This document shows positions 1 to 7,176 of a stretch of DNA of 10,005 bases, in pieces. The stretch lies in assembly GCA_027016475.1 (NCBI GenBank), contig JALUTL010000117.1:1-10005 (forward strand), written 5' to 3'. This stretch comes from Candidatus Heimdallarchaeota archaeon. GTDB taxonomy: Archaea; Asgardarchaeota; Heimdallarchaeia; Heimdallarchaeales; Kariarchaeaceae. Within the stretch, counting starts at the first letter, position 1, and each line of letters begins with the position of its first letter. The translations under genes and the position numbers were made by a program. The notes beneath the pieces were generated by a model. The model saw nothing but the letters and a program-made list of their open reading frames with translations, was not told where the DNA came from and ran no database searches.

Positions 1-807
1 TATTAGAAGAGGCCAAGTCAAATCAAACATACGAAAATCATGGTACAACTGATAACTGAAAATACAATTATCCCTAATTTTCTGCAATCGTCTGGAAATT
101 GTCGCAGTGGATTTTTTATAATATTTTCCCAATTCTATTTGGTTTGGATTGAAGTTTATTGTAAGTTCTTGAAGGAGAAACATGTCGAGCTTATCTAAAC
201 TTTGCATGGAGGATGTTCCATCAACTCGCAAACTATACTTTGATTTGCTTTCTGCACTTTTTTGATTCCAATTTTCAATAATTTCAAGCATTGCTTCGTT
301 TGTCAGGGGTGATTTCCATGTTTTTTTGTCTGGAACCCACCAAGAAAAATCCATTTTTTTCGAACTAATGGCGTAATCATCCAAAAATGTACATTCTTCA
401 AAATATTCAAGACTCTGTAGCTCCTTTAGCATAGTTTTAATGTGAAGGGAGACTTCCATCGGAATATCAAGCTGAATATAAAGGCCTGTTCCTCTTTCAT
501 AAAGGGGAACAACATAATGGGAATAAGGTTGCACTGAAAACAAGGTATAAAGAAAATCAAAGGATTGACGACCTGTAATGCCCAACAATAAGATGTGGAT
601 TTTTTTCAGTCCAACTGCCGTTGGCTTGATAATTGATTCGGCTTCACAAATCGTTCTTATTCCCAAATTGGTAATTTGGATGGTTCTGTCTTTTCTCAAA
701 AACCCCTTTTGCTTAAGAGAATTTATTCTGTTTCTGACTGTTTGAGCTGTTATTCCTTTTGTGTTTGCGATATTTTCATATGGCTGAAATTTTGCTTCAA
801 AACATGG
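1..807 (-). CDS. Two-HTH transcriptional regulator (Lrp/AsnC-like winged helix), partial, no start codon found
   Basis: Reading the minus strand from 807 to base 1 gives an uninterrupted frame of 269 codons that runs off the left edge. Near the N-terminus, PYENIANTKGITAQTVRNRI (coded about 784-720) matches the helix-turn-helix of Lrp/AsnC-type winged-helix regulators. Near the visible end, NQIELGKYYKKSTATISRRL (coded about 145-85) looks like a second helix-turn-helix. Between them lies a mixed segment without a recognisable fold, which could be a sensing domain. A role in DNA binding and transcription control follows from the HTH segments; the target is unknown. Something is wrong at the 5' end: an in-frame TAA sits at 810-808, no ATG, GTG or TTG precedes the HTH, and the first helix of the domain is short. 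The ATG at 805 is out of frame and would join only if the T4 run after it lost one T or gained two. The gene is truncated or frameshifted there. Confidence 0.7.
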
Positions 808-1166
808 TTACATCAAATGTGACTGAATATGGTATCAAAATTGAGAAGTTAATTGTACAAATGACCAACTTCGCCAAAGCACACTCATTGGTTCCTGTTC
901 TCGTCCTGTGCCATATTCTCCAATCAAAGCTCAACTTGGTCATGGGCAACTTCGATGAAGCCAGCAAATTATTGGAAATCGCTCATCTCATTGCTCTTGA
1001 AAAGGGACTGGAAAACTACAAGAAGCAGGTAATTGAAGAAAAGAGCAACTTGGATACATGGAAAGTTCTTGATCAAAACAGTGACATTGCGGAAAGAGTA
1101 AGAAAAAGCGATATCCTTGAATTGTTGAGCACTCGTGCCTTTGCTGTCGGTAATCTGCCACTATAA
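780..1166 (+). pseudogene. C-terminal fragment of a TPR-repeat protein
   Basis: The frame starts in practice at ATG 780 (a TTG at 759 is also open) and gives about 128 residues, all helical. The segment around HILQSKLNLVMGNFDEASKL (coded about 909-968) has the spacing of a tetratricopeptide repeat: small residues at the helix packing positions and the G-N-F-D-E-A turn. It is followed by a charged helix and the tail ERVRKSDILELL. Archaeal TPR proteins usually carry several repeats after an N-terminal domain; here only about one and a half are visible. The most likely reading is therefore the 3' end of a larger gene whose 5' part is missing. I see no box A or Shine-Dalgarno at a suitable distance. 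Its left end overlaps the broken 5' end of the minus-strand regulator by about 28 bases, which suggests a rearrangement joint. A free-standing small TPR protein is possible but less likely. Confidence 0.5.
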
Positions 1167-1243
1167 AAGACACTGTTAGGACATGACAATTTGATGGCTT
1201 TTTGCCTGCGGACTATTATTCCTTGCAACAGAGGAGACATTCA

Positions 1244-1468
1244 ATGAAAAGACCACTCATCTTATGGGTGATACTTTTGCATCTGGCCATGCCTCCACGC
1301 CTCCAATACCGATTGGTACCGAAGACGGCAGGGGCATCCGCTGATCCGCCTCAGGACTCGCAGGACGCATCCCTGTTCGTCCTTCAAGAGTTAATTTTGT
1401 CTCTTCGTTTCTTCAAAAGCACCACTCATTCCAATTTTAATGGTCAAAAACAATATCAGAGGCATTGA
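1244..1468 (+). CDS. Doubtful small secreted protein, 74 aa
   Basis: ATG 1244 follows a Shine-Dalgarno-like GAGGAG at 1231-1236. The protein begins MKRPLILWVILLHLAM, a basic start followed by a hydrophobic core, as in a signal peptide. The remainder is proline- and glutamine-rich and then low in information, with no known motif, so the frame may be chance or may be broken after about residue 40. Bases 1260-1390 are visibly richer in G+C than the flanks. Two other frames over 1205-1400, one on each strand, are also open for about 45 codons, so the true coding frame, if any, cannot be decided here. Apart from this ORF, the stretch 1167-1487 shows nothing I can name. Confidence 0.22.
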   Translation: MKRPLILWVILLHLAMPPRLQYRLVPKTAGASADPPQDSQDASLFVLQELILSLRFFKSTTHSNFNGQKQYQRH

Positions 1469-1487
1469 GTCTTTCGTATTGCACAAA

Positions 1488-1500
1488 CTATATATTTTTT
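1488..1500 (+). promoter_or_regulatory. Box A (TATA) promoter of the 1518 surface protein gene
   Basis: CTATATATTTTTT is an archaeal TATA element whose centre lies about 26 bases before ATG 1518. This distance would put the transcription start at or next to the ATG, giving a leaderless mRNA. It favours ATG 1518 over the in-frame ATG at 1440. Confidence 0.6.
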
Positions 1501-1517
1501 ATGCCACAAAATTAGTT

Positions 1518-2495
1518 ATGAATGGCCGAATCTACATTGCCTTAGTCGCAGCTTTCATGAGCGCAATTATTGTGGTACAAGGCTGTACTTTCAATGTCAG
1601 TGAACCCTATGCAATTGAACAGGTATCTTTTGTGAACGGACAATATTCTATGAAAATTAACGCAATCAGTGAAGAAAAAAACGCTCCTCTTGCCAATTCC
1701 ACACTATATCTCAATTTTAGGAAAAACATTGCTTCATATAGCCCATTTCAAGATGACACAGCTCCAATTTGGGCAAATCAGACTTTTGATGATTCTTGGT
1801 ATAATTCCAATGACATTGCCTTTACCCAATCATCAAATGGTTCAGAAGTGATATTGCAGGTGTACAATGCCACGAACTTTTTATTCAACATATCCTTCTC
1901 AATCTCGGATTCCACTTCGATGTCAAACTTCGTTGCATTCTATTATCCGATTGATATGCATTTCTACGTGGTTTTCTCCAATGGAAGTGCATTGGCAACT
2001 GACATTACGACAAATCAGACATCGTTTCTTCCTCTACCCCCTGGGTGGGATATCAGTGGCAGAATTTCAACAAAGTCTATTCCGGCCAAAAACGGAGGAC
2101 TTTTCTTTGAATTTGCAGGTTGCTGCTACTGCGAAAATGGCAGATATTTCAAGCCCACTCCAGACGGATTCAAGCTTATGGGAATTGACAACTATTTTAA
2201 CAGTATCATTATTTCGGAGAGGTGGCATACTCTTTTTATATTTGAAATCTATTTTTCTACTGGATTTTCTGTTCAAGAAAAGGACATTTTCACTCTCCAA
2301 TCAGATAAATGGATTGCCAACCTTCCAACCGTTTCACAACAGGGCAATTCCACAGAGCAAGACAATCCTACGATTGGATATCTTGAAATTTCACAGTTAT
2401 TCCCTATTTTTCTGGTTGCTGTAACAGTAATAAGACTAAAATTGAGAAATTTGAAGAAAATGCAGGGCAATAATCCCATTGATTTGTTCGATTAA
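1518..2495 (+). CDS. Secreted, membrane-anchored surface protein, 325 aa
   Basis: I choose ATG 1518 because box A lies about 26 bases upstream and because the protein then begins with a clean signal peptide, MNGRIYIALVAAFMSAIIVV, followed by QGC. The frame extends up to ATG 1440. A lipid-anchor cysteine at residue 23 is conceivable, but the lipobox is poor. The long middle part has nine N-x-S/T sequons (NVS, NST, NQT, NGS, NAT, NIS, NGS, NQT, NST), typical of glycosylated archaeal surface proteins. A small cysteine cluster, AGCCYCENG, is coded near 2120-2140. The end has a transmembrane helix, LFPIFLVAVTVI, followed by the basic tail RLKLRNLKK. The bulk of the protein should therefore face outside, anchored at its C-terminus. 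I do not recognise the domain and cannot name a function. It has the same architecture as the disrupted gene at 5900-6496, without clear sequence similarity that I can see. Confidence 0.75.
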   Translation: MNGRIYIALVAAFMSAIIVVQGCTFNVSEPYAIEQVSFVNGQYSMKINAISEEKNAPLANSTLYLNFRKNIASYSPFQDDTAPIWANQTFDDSWYNSNDIAFTQSSNGSEVILQVYNATNFLFNISFSISDSTSMSNFVAFYYPIDMHFYVVFSNGSALATDITTNQTSFLPLPPGWDISGRISTKSIPAKNGGLFFEFAGCCYCENGRYFKPTPDGFKLMGIDNYFNSIIISERWHTLFIFEIYFSTGFSVQEKDIFTLQSDKWIANLPTVSQQGNSTEQDNPTIGYLEISQLFPIFLVAVTVIRLKLRNLKKMQGNNPIDLFD

Positions 2496-2511
2496 CCTTT
2501 CAAACTACTGC

Positions 2512-2518
2512 TTTTTTT
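2512..2518 (+). terminator. T-tract terminator after the surface protein gene
   Basis: A run of seven T lies 17 bases after the stop of the 1518 gene and about 40 bases before the next promoter. Archaeal RNA polymerase commonly stops at such T-runs without a hairpin. Position and composition are the only evidence. Confidence 0.4.
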
Positions 2519-2558
2519 CAATTTGTAAAACATCTATTCCTCGCATGTAGGTAAAATG

Positions 2559-2567
2559 CATATTTTT
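2559..2567 (+). promoter_or_regulatory. Box A promoter of the M48 protease gene
   Basis: CATATTTTT is centred about 25 bases before ATG 2588, with no Shine-Dalgarno in between. This is the leaderless arrangement also seen at 1488 and 6513. Confidence 0.5.
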
Positions 2568-2587
2568 GTCCTCCCCTAAATTGCAGT

Positions 2588-4447
2588 ATGAATACTGTTC
2601 TTGTCATTCATCCCTCATTTTCCCGTACCAAGTGGAATTTGAGGGGAAGGTTTGCCTTTGCAACTTTGGGTATGGCTTCAATGGCTTATCTATCATTGTT
2701 GAGCGTTGTTGTTGCTCTTTCATTGCGCTTTGAAGTGAACCTCTACCAGAAACTCGCCAGCCTTGGCTTCGCATTCCTTTTTGGCTTGGGATGGTTGCTC
2801 TTTCAATGGCTTGTATCCCCCCTCTTTATGAATTTTGTCATTTCAGCAACATTTGGGGTGCATGTTGTCCATTTCAAAAAGCGCAGAGATGCCCCGCTTC
2901 CAGACTGGTTTGTTGACTACCTTGAGCAGCAGGTAGAGACAACCAAAGTGGGAATCAAGAAGGTGCTGATTCTCAAGGATGAGACCATGAACGCATTTGT
3001 CTATGGACATGGCCATTGGAATGGACGACTTGCTGTCAGTGCAGGACTGTTCAAATATCTCAACAAAGAAGAGGTGAAGGCAGTCATCGGGCATGAGCTG
3101 TCCCATGTGAAAAACAATGACTTTATTCTGATCACCGCAGCAACTGGCTTTCCGCTGTTCACAGCTTTCTGCTACTCTTTCCTCAGAGAACTTTCCAGAA
3201 ACAGTGACACGATCACATCGGTGGTCTATCCGATCATTCTTGGACTTGCGATTTTTACAAGGTTCCTGTACACATTGTCCATGCTGTTCCTTCTCACATT
3301 GACACGAACAAGGGAGGCAATGGCAGATTTCGGAAGCATAGCCACCTATGGGAACACTCCACGAGCAATGAGCACTGCTCTTCTAAAAGTAGGATATGGC
3401 CTCCTTGATATTACCCCACAAGGAAATCCTGATGCCATGGCTGCATTTCTCCCAACAGAGGTAAAAGTTGTAGAAAACATGGATGACGAAACCCAAAAGA
3501 AAGCGAGGATGGAGAAGACAAAGCCCAGTGAAACAAGAAAGGTAATCGGTTCCCTTGGGTTCATGTCCCATTTTCGAATGAACTGCTTCTTTACGGAATG
3601 GACGAAACTTCCCCTGAATCTCGAATCAACCGAGTTGTCAAGTGGGAGCGAACACAGCCAATGGGCAAAATCATCAGGCTGTTCAGTTCACACCCGCTTG
3701 TTTCAGACAGGATTGAGATGATGGATGAGCTTTCCCTTGGCATGGGGAAACAACCAATTCTCAGCCAAAAAATATCTTTCAATCGGAAATCATTCCTTCA
3801 GCCCTACTTCCTCAAGGATCTTACTTTCTTCCTTGTCAACTTCATCTTCTGGTCACTCCTTGTCATTGGAATCTACACTTCATGGTATTTGGACTTGGTG
3901 TCCCCCAAAGCATCAGCGGCCCTTGCCTCAACTGCATTGGCATTGCTAGGAATTTACTTGGTGTGGTATGCAGGTCAGCACATTCCTTCAATTTCACCAA
4001 AACCACAATCACAGAGGTGCTTGAAGCTGACGAAAACAGCCCTCTGTTCAAAACCGGAATTTACGTCCGCAGACCCGTTGAAATTGAGGGAAGGGTCATG
4101 GGACGACTGATGCCGGGCTTCAGGCTTGATCACAACTTTGTGATTGAAAATGACGGCGTTTCGTTGGTTGCACTTTGGGAAGCCCTCACTATCATCGGGC
4201 AACTACAGTTCGCCATATTTGACCTTCCAAAGTTCGAAAACCAGCGTGTCCGAATAAAGGGCTGGATCTCACGGGTGCCTGTTTCTGTACTCAGGGTCTA
4301 TTCAGTCAGCCAGTCCCATCTGAAGGATGGCTCAGCCAAACTTCCCAAAAACAGAAAAAATCGTGGCTGCCATGGTTTGTCTACGGAATTGCTGCGCTTG
4401 CCATCTTGCTTTCCATTCCTTTCGCTTGGCTTGCTTTTGTATTGTAG
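2588..4447 (+). pseudogene. HtpX-like M48 membrane metalloprotease with three frameshifts
   Basis: M48 proteases are zinc endopeptidases of the cell membrane that degrade misfolded membrane proteins. The first frame (ATG 2588) has two N-terminal TM stretches (residues about 22-46 and 56-88), the zinc site HELSH (169-173) and the third ligand E243 in TREAMAD. At about 3567 the frame breaks. The second frame continues with PFSNELLLYGMDETSPESR, the typical late M48 motif SSHPLVSDRI and two TM helices. A break near 3985 leads to a beta-rich part beginning FNFTKTTITEVLEADENS. A break near 4317 leads to a final TM helix, ALAILLSIPFAWLAFVL, and stop TAG at 4445-4447, back in the first frame. Joined, this gives about 620 residues. 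Each break is repaired by adding one base, most simply one C at the C-runs 3567-3569, 3985-3986 and 4315-4317. Active-site residues are intact, so recent decay or assembly errors are both possible. Archaeal M48 proteins with such long C-terminal extensions are known to me. Confidence 0.85.
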
Positions 4448-4571
4448 TTTATTCAGAACCCTAAAGCCCTACATGGACTGTTCCATTAAACACAAAATTC
4501 TTTCAAAAATTGATCTTGCAACCCTGTGATTGACATCATCTTCAGCAAAATTCGAATAGAAAAGACAGGTG

Positions 4572-4838
4572 TCAATTACTATCATCGTGCAAATAGATCT
4601 CAATCGATTTGTCTGATTTTCCTCCCTTAAAGGAGAATGAAAAAAATATTTTCTTTTGCTCGTCGGTTAAACCTTTGAACTCCTTTTGATTCAATATCAA
4701 TGGACTGGTTTCCGCCAATGAGATTATGAATTCAATCAACTCATCCTGTCTGAGCTTTTTTCCTTGAAGAAGCAATCTTGCCCGTATCCTTTCGAGCTTT
4801 GCCTTTGCCTCATCGCTGATTTTGATGGTTGTTGCCAT
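4572..4838 (-). CDS. Ribbon-helix-helix-like small DNA-binding protein (possible antitoxin-type repressor), 88 aa
   Basis: The N-terminus MATTIKISDEAKAKLERIRA has a short beta-strand followed by a helix, as in ribbon-helix-helix proteins, where the strand pairs in a dimer and enters the DNA major groove. A second helix follows (RQDELIEFIISLAE), then a charged C-terminal half without a known motif. Proteins beginning this way are common in archaea and are often annotated as VapB-like antitoxins. No PIN-domain toxin or other known toxin lies next to it, so the antitoxin label is only an analogy. ATG 4838 is supported by a TATA-like CTTAAATA (plus strand 4862-4869) about 27 bases upstream, again leaderless. 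The gene diverges from the TPR-like gene at 4876, 37 bases away, and could repress itself and that gene. Confidence 0.65.
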   Translation of the reverse strand: MATTIKISDEAKAKLERIRARLLLQGKKLRQDELIEFIISLAETSPLILNQKEFKGLTDEQKKIFFSFSFKGGKSDKSIEIYLHDDSN

Positions 4839-4856
4839 ACTACATTGTATGATGTT

Positions 4857-4875
4857 AGATTCTTAAATAGATTCT
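4857..4875. promoter_or_regulatory. Shared divergent promoter with direct repeat AGATTCT
   Basis: Two perfect AGATTCT copies (4857-4863 and 4869-4875) lie one near helical turn apart (12 bases) and bracket TAAAT. The TTAAATA core is well placed as box A for the minus-strand gene at 4838. The second copy touches ATG 4876 of the plus-strand gene. Repeats around a TATA box are where a small repressor dimer would bind, so control by the ribbon-helix-helix protein is a reasonable guess, not a demonstrated fact. Confidence 0.4.
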
Positions 4876-5577
4876 ATGGCAGAAAAAAAATATTTTTCTG
4901 TTGCCAGAGTTTTTGGTCTCAATAGCCAACGACAGATTGTTCTCTTTCAAAGAGTTGCTGCACTTTCTCCGGAACTGTTCTCATTCATCATTCTGGAGAT
5001 GAGATCCAAATTCCAGCGATACAGAACACAATTCAACGAGGAGAATTTGGCAAACATCCTTGAACTTGTCGCGGATTCAACGGACTTCCTGCTGGGAGAT
5101 GACGGCTGGAGCAAATTTGCCAAACTGGTATGGAAAGACCATTTGGGAAGAGCCTATGATGGATTTGCAATTTACGATATGATTGGCATGCTTCGCTTCA
5201 ATGCAGATCCGGAAAACGATCACGCCATCGAATGGATAGAACATGCATTCTGGCTCAGAATTAAGCACGACCTTCGTCAATCGATTCTGCAATCGTACTT
5301 CAATTTGTGCCATATCTATCTCAAAACAGGCAGAATTGAAGAGGCAGAACAATACTTTAGGTGGATTGGTCATTATCAAAAGAGAGTGTTACCTATCTAT
5401 GCACAATATAATTTGGCATTAATCAAAATGAAGAGAGGTCAAAATATAGCTTCATGGGCTATTTTAGTTGACCTTTATGATACTATTGACCACATTTTTG
5501 ACAACGAGATTCAAAAGCAAGTATGCAAAAATTATATGGCAAACAAGTTGGTTGAATTCTACCATCAATCACAGTAA
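4876..5577 (+). CDS. TPR-like helical protein of unknown function, 233 aa
   Basis: The protein is soluble and almost wholly helical. Residues about 130-180 contain TPR-like helix pairs: LRQSILQSYFNLCHIYLKTG with RIEEAEQYFRWIGHYQ, then PIYAQYNLALIKMKRGQ. The N-terminal 45 residues, beginning MAEKKYFSVARVFGLNSQRQ, may form a separate cap. TPR arrays bind peptides or partner proteins, so an adaptor or regulatory role fits. No catalytic motif is visible. Its ATG directly follows the direct repeat at 4869-4875. A weak box A (TGTATGATG, about 4847-4855) would give a near-leaderless transcript; if the stronger TTAAATA is used instead, transcription would start inside the gene and the true start would be further down. 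It diverges from the ribbon-helix-helix gene, and its last codons overlap the end of the minus-strand ORF at 5565 by 13 bases. I do not recognise the family. Confidence 0.7.
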   Translation: MAEKKYFSVARVFGLNSQRQIVLFQRVAALSPELFSFIILEMRSKFQRYRTQFNEENLANILELVADSTDFLLGDDGWSKFAKLVWKDHLGRAYDGFAIYDMIGMLRFNADPENDHAIEWIEHAFWLRIKHDLRQSILQSYFNLCHIYLKTGRIEEAEQYFRWIGHYQKRVLPIYAQYNLALIKMKRGQNIASWAILVDLYDTIDHIFDNEIQKQVCKNYMANKLVEFYHQSQ

Positions 5578-5687
5578 AAATGTGCAGGTTCACCTGGTTC
5601 ACAAAGCGAATTGACCCCGACAATGTAGGCCACAATGATCGACAACGCAACTGGAAGGATGGTAAGCATCAATTTCCTGAAGTTCAT
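5565..5687 (-). CDS. Small single-TM membrane protein, 40 aa
   Basis: ATG 5687 opens a 40-residue frame: MNFRKLMLTILPVALSIIVA starts with a basic end and a hydrophobic helix of about 22 residues, followed by a short tail with two cysteines and the ending HFYCD. TTATAG at about 5709-5714 (read TTCTTATAGC on the minus strand) is centred some 25 bases upstream, the leaderless spacing seen at other genes here. It could be a complete micro-membrane protein, or the signal-anchor end of a longer secreted protein cut short by rearrangement; sequences starting this way often lead a secreted domain. Its 3' end overlaps the convergent TPR-like gene by 13 bases. Confidence 0.4.
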   Translation of the reverse strand: MNFRKLMLTILPVALSIIVAYIVGVNSLCEPGEPAHFYCD

Positions 5688-5889
5688 GCCATACTCTCCG
5701 CATTTGGCTATAAGAACTTCTGATAATCGATTGCAGCAATTTTTTGCCTTCGGCTGACAAAGTGATTGAGATGCTGATAAGCCAAGGAAAAGACCACTTC
5801 TGTCTGTCTTTTTCGTTGTTGACCATGGGGGAATGAGTCACCTTTGCATTCAATGGTGTTGCACAAAGAAGAATGACCAATACGAACAT
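5599..5889 (-). CDS. Uncertain ORF with hydrophobic start, 96 aa
   Basis: The frame begins MFVLVILLCATPLNAKVTHS, which resembles a signal peptide, and continues with a plausible amphipathic stretch, TLSAEGKKLLQSIIRSSY. The last third overlaps the 40-residue membrane ORF in another frame, so both cannot be right throughout. There is no convincing box A near 5916. It begins 11 bases after the stop of the disrupted surface protein gene (5900), and could be translated after it on one mRNA. Only the first 60 or so residues look protein-like; the end (HPSSCVVDHCGLHCRGQ) does not. I cannot name a function. Confidence 0.25.
   Translation of the reverse strand: MFVLVILLCATPLNAKVTHSPMVNNEKDRQKWSFPWLISISITLSAEGKKLLQSIIRSSYSQMRRVWHELQEIDAYHPSSCVVDHCGLHCRGQFAL
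5706..5717 (-). promoter_or_regulatory. Box A candidate for the 40-aa membrane protein
   Basis: On the minus strand TTCTTATAGCC is centred about 25 bases before ATG 5687. It is one of the few supports for that small gene. Confidence 0.35.
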
Positions 5890-5899
5890 TTCGCTACAT

Positions 5900-6496
5900 T
5901 CATAATGATCTAACCTTGTTACGACCTCTACTTCTTTTTTTCACAATCAATGCCATGACTGCAACATTGGCGAGCAGAGTTCCTGCTCTTTCCTCTTGTG
6001 CGGTTGAAGATATGCTCGTGACTTCTACGTATGATTGATTGTAGCCTGCAATGTTCACTTTTCTCAGGAACTCGTTGGCAAAAGCAAACTCGTTTGATTC
6101 CGTATGGTGATCGACCAATATGTCTGTGTAGGCGGACGTGGTGGACTGCAATATGAAGGTGAAATCCGAAAAACAGATGTTCCTCCAAAGGGACTGATGC
6201 AGATCAATGGATTGACAACCGCTTCAGTAAACTCTTCCACAAATTGTTCCTCAACCCTTGACAGAAATACCCCATTGTCAAATTCCATTTTTTCATACAT
6301 TATTGGTCGGAAAGGAAATTGCATTCTAGGTATATCAGGGGAATACAAGGTTGTTTTACCATTGGGCCTGTCCATTGGTTACCCCAAATTTGCAATAGTG
6401 TTGAAATTTCTTATTTCACCTCCCCCCCACAGTAATGGGATTGATTGGGAGAAACAGAAGCAGATATGTCAAGAATAGTGATTTGACGCACAGCAT
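5900..6496 (-). pseudogene. Disrupted secreted surface protein with C-terminal TM anchor, about 198 aa
   Basis: No single long frame covers this gene; it appears when frames are joined. ATG 6496 opens MLCVKSLFLTYLLLFLPI, a clear signal peptide, with box A at 6513-6523 about 25 bases upstream. The frame is lost at the G7 run (6422-6428), after which GGEIRNFNTIANLG follows. An in-frame TAA interrupts at 6381-6379, then the same frame gives NGKTTLYSPDIPRM and VEEQFVEEFTEAVVNPLICI. At the A5/T5 run 6169-6173 one added base leads to SDFTFILQSTTSAYTDILVD and on to a short TM segment, AGTLLANVAVMALIV, with the basic tail KKRSRGRNKVR and stop TGA at 5902-5900. The architecture is that of an exported protein anchored at its C-terminus, like the 1518 gene. 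The function is unknown. Two frame changes plus one stop suggest a pseudogene; homopolymer errors could explain the frame changes but not simply the stop. Confidence 0.55.
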
Positions 6497-6512
6497 AGGC
6501 ATTAAATTAACC

Positions 6513-6523
6513 AGATATTTATG
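6513..6523 (-). promoter_or_regulatory. Box A promoter of the disrupted surface protein gene
   Basis: The minus strand reads CATAAATATCT, a good archaeal TATA element, centred 22-27 bases before ATG 6496. Its good form suggests that the gene was functional recently. Confidence 0.5.
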
Positions 6524-6680
6524 AATTTTTTCATTTTATTGCAAATGGCACAACAAATTTTTTTTAACATAGTTGTTGCTATGGAGACTATAACTTCCAT
6601 AATACGGATCAGACAACTACAGCTCAATTGAATCACCTCACAGCAGGATCATCCGATTCAAACTATTGATGACTTAAGTC

Positions 6681-7175
6681 CTATAGGTTGCAAACCGCTT
6701 CATGGATTTCTTGCACCATGGTTTCCAAGGAAGCGGCATCCATTTGGCCAAGAGGGAGGCATTCAATTCCCTGCACTTTTCCGCCCCCCAAATCGAAGCA
6801 GAGTATTGGAGGCACACCAAAAGGGCTTTCCTCCTTTGCCTGCTGGAACTTTACAATCCAATCGTCCAAGTACAGGATATCGCCATCGTTGACTACTGCC
6901 AAAACCCTCAAAGACACTGCATCCCAACTCCGAAACTCATCGAATGGCTTTCTGCCATCAAAGCTAAAGGAATAGACAATCCTGTCCCCCACTGATCGCT
7001 TTTCCGACCCTTCAGGAATTGGAAGGCTGAGATTAAATCTGAAGGATTCATTTTGGACAATTTTTCCTCTGTCTTGGATGAATGCCGGGACAGTCGCCCT
7101 TGTTGCATCCTTCATCCAGTCAGATGCAAGCAGTGTCACAAATACCAAGGGGGGAAAAGAGCCATTCTGGTTCAC
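6681..7175 (-). CDS. Unrecognised 164-aa protein downstream of the TnpB-like gene
   Basis: The frame opens at GTG 7175 and stops at TAG 6683-6681. The product looks like a soluble mixed alpha/beta protein: hydrophobic strands such as PLVFVTLLASDW, RIVYSFSFDG and SLRVLAVVND alternate with charged turns, and the C-terminus is a helix, DAASLETMVQEIHEAV. Residues about 125-135 (PPILCFDLGGGKVQG) contain a glycine-rich turn that resembles an actin/Hsp70-type phosphate loop, but the rest does not support that fold and I would not call it. There is no TM segment or clear signal peptide. A TATTTGA-like box A (about 7203-7211 on the minus strand) is consistent with the GTG start; the in-frame ATG at 7115 is an alternative. 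The gene lies 77 bases after the end of the TnpB-like gene on the same strand, so cotranscription is possible. Confidence 0.6.
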   Translation of the reverse strand: MNQNGSFPPLVFVTLLASDWMKDATRATVPAFIQDRGKIVQNESFRFNLSLPIPEGSEKRSVGDRIVYSFSFDGRKPFDEFRSWDAVSLRVLAVVNDGDILYLDDWIVKFQQAKEESPFGVPPILCFDLGGGKVQGIECLPLGQMDAASLETMVQEIHEAVCNL

Positions 7176-7176
7176 C

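Noticed and set aside
1867..2424. Alternative 185-codon plus-strand ORF inside the surface protein gene
   Set aside because: It is a +1 shadow; the 1518 frame has signal peptide, sequons, C-terminal anchor and a well-placed box A.
3567..4317. Programmed ribosomal frameshifting in the M48 gene
   Set aside because: Three separate shifts in one gene without a shared slippery heptamer plus stimulatory structure would be extraordinary; indel error or decay is simpler.
4572..4838. Classical VapBC toxin-antitoxin operon
   Set aside because: No PIN-domain or other toxin-sized partner follows or precedes the small gene on its strand.
5599..5889. Joining this ORF to the upstream 5900-6496 gene as one protein
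   Set aside because: The join needs an inserted base or a two-base loss at an A7 run, and the upstream frame already ends naturally with a TM helix, basic tail and stop.
6104..6478. Plus-strand ORF of 124 codons
   Set aside because: It lies opposite the joined minus-strand gene, which has a promoter, signal peptide and TM anchor in the right order; the plus-strand product has no motif and no box A at the right distance.
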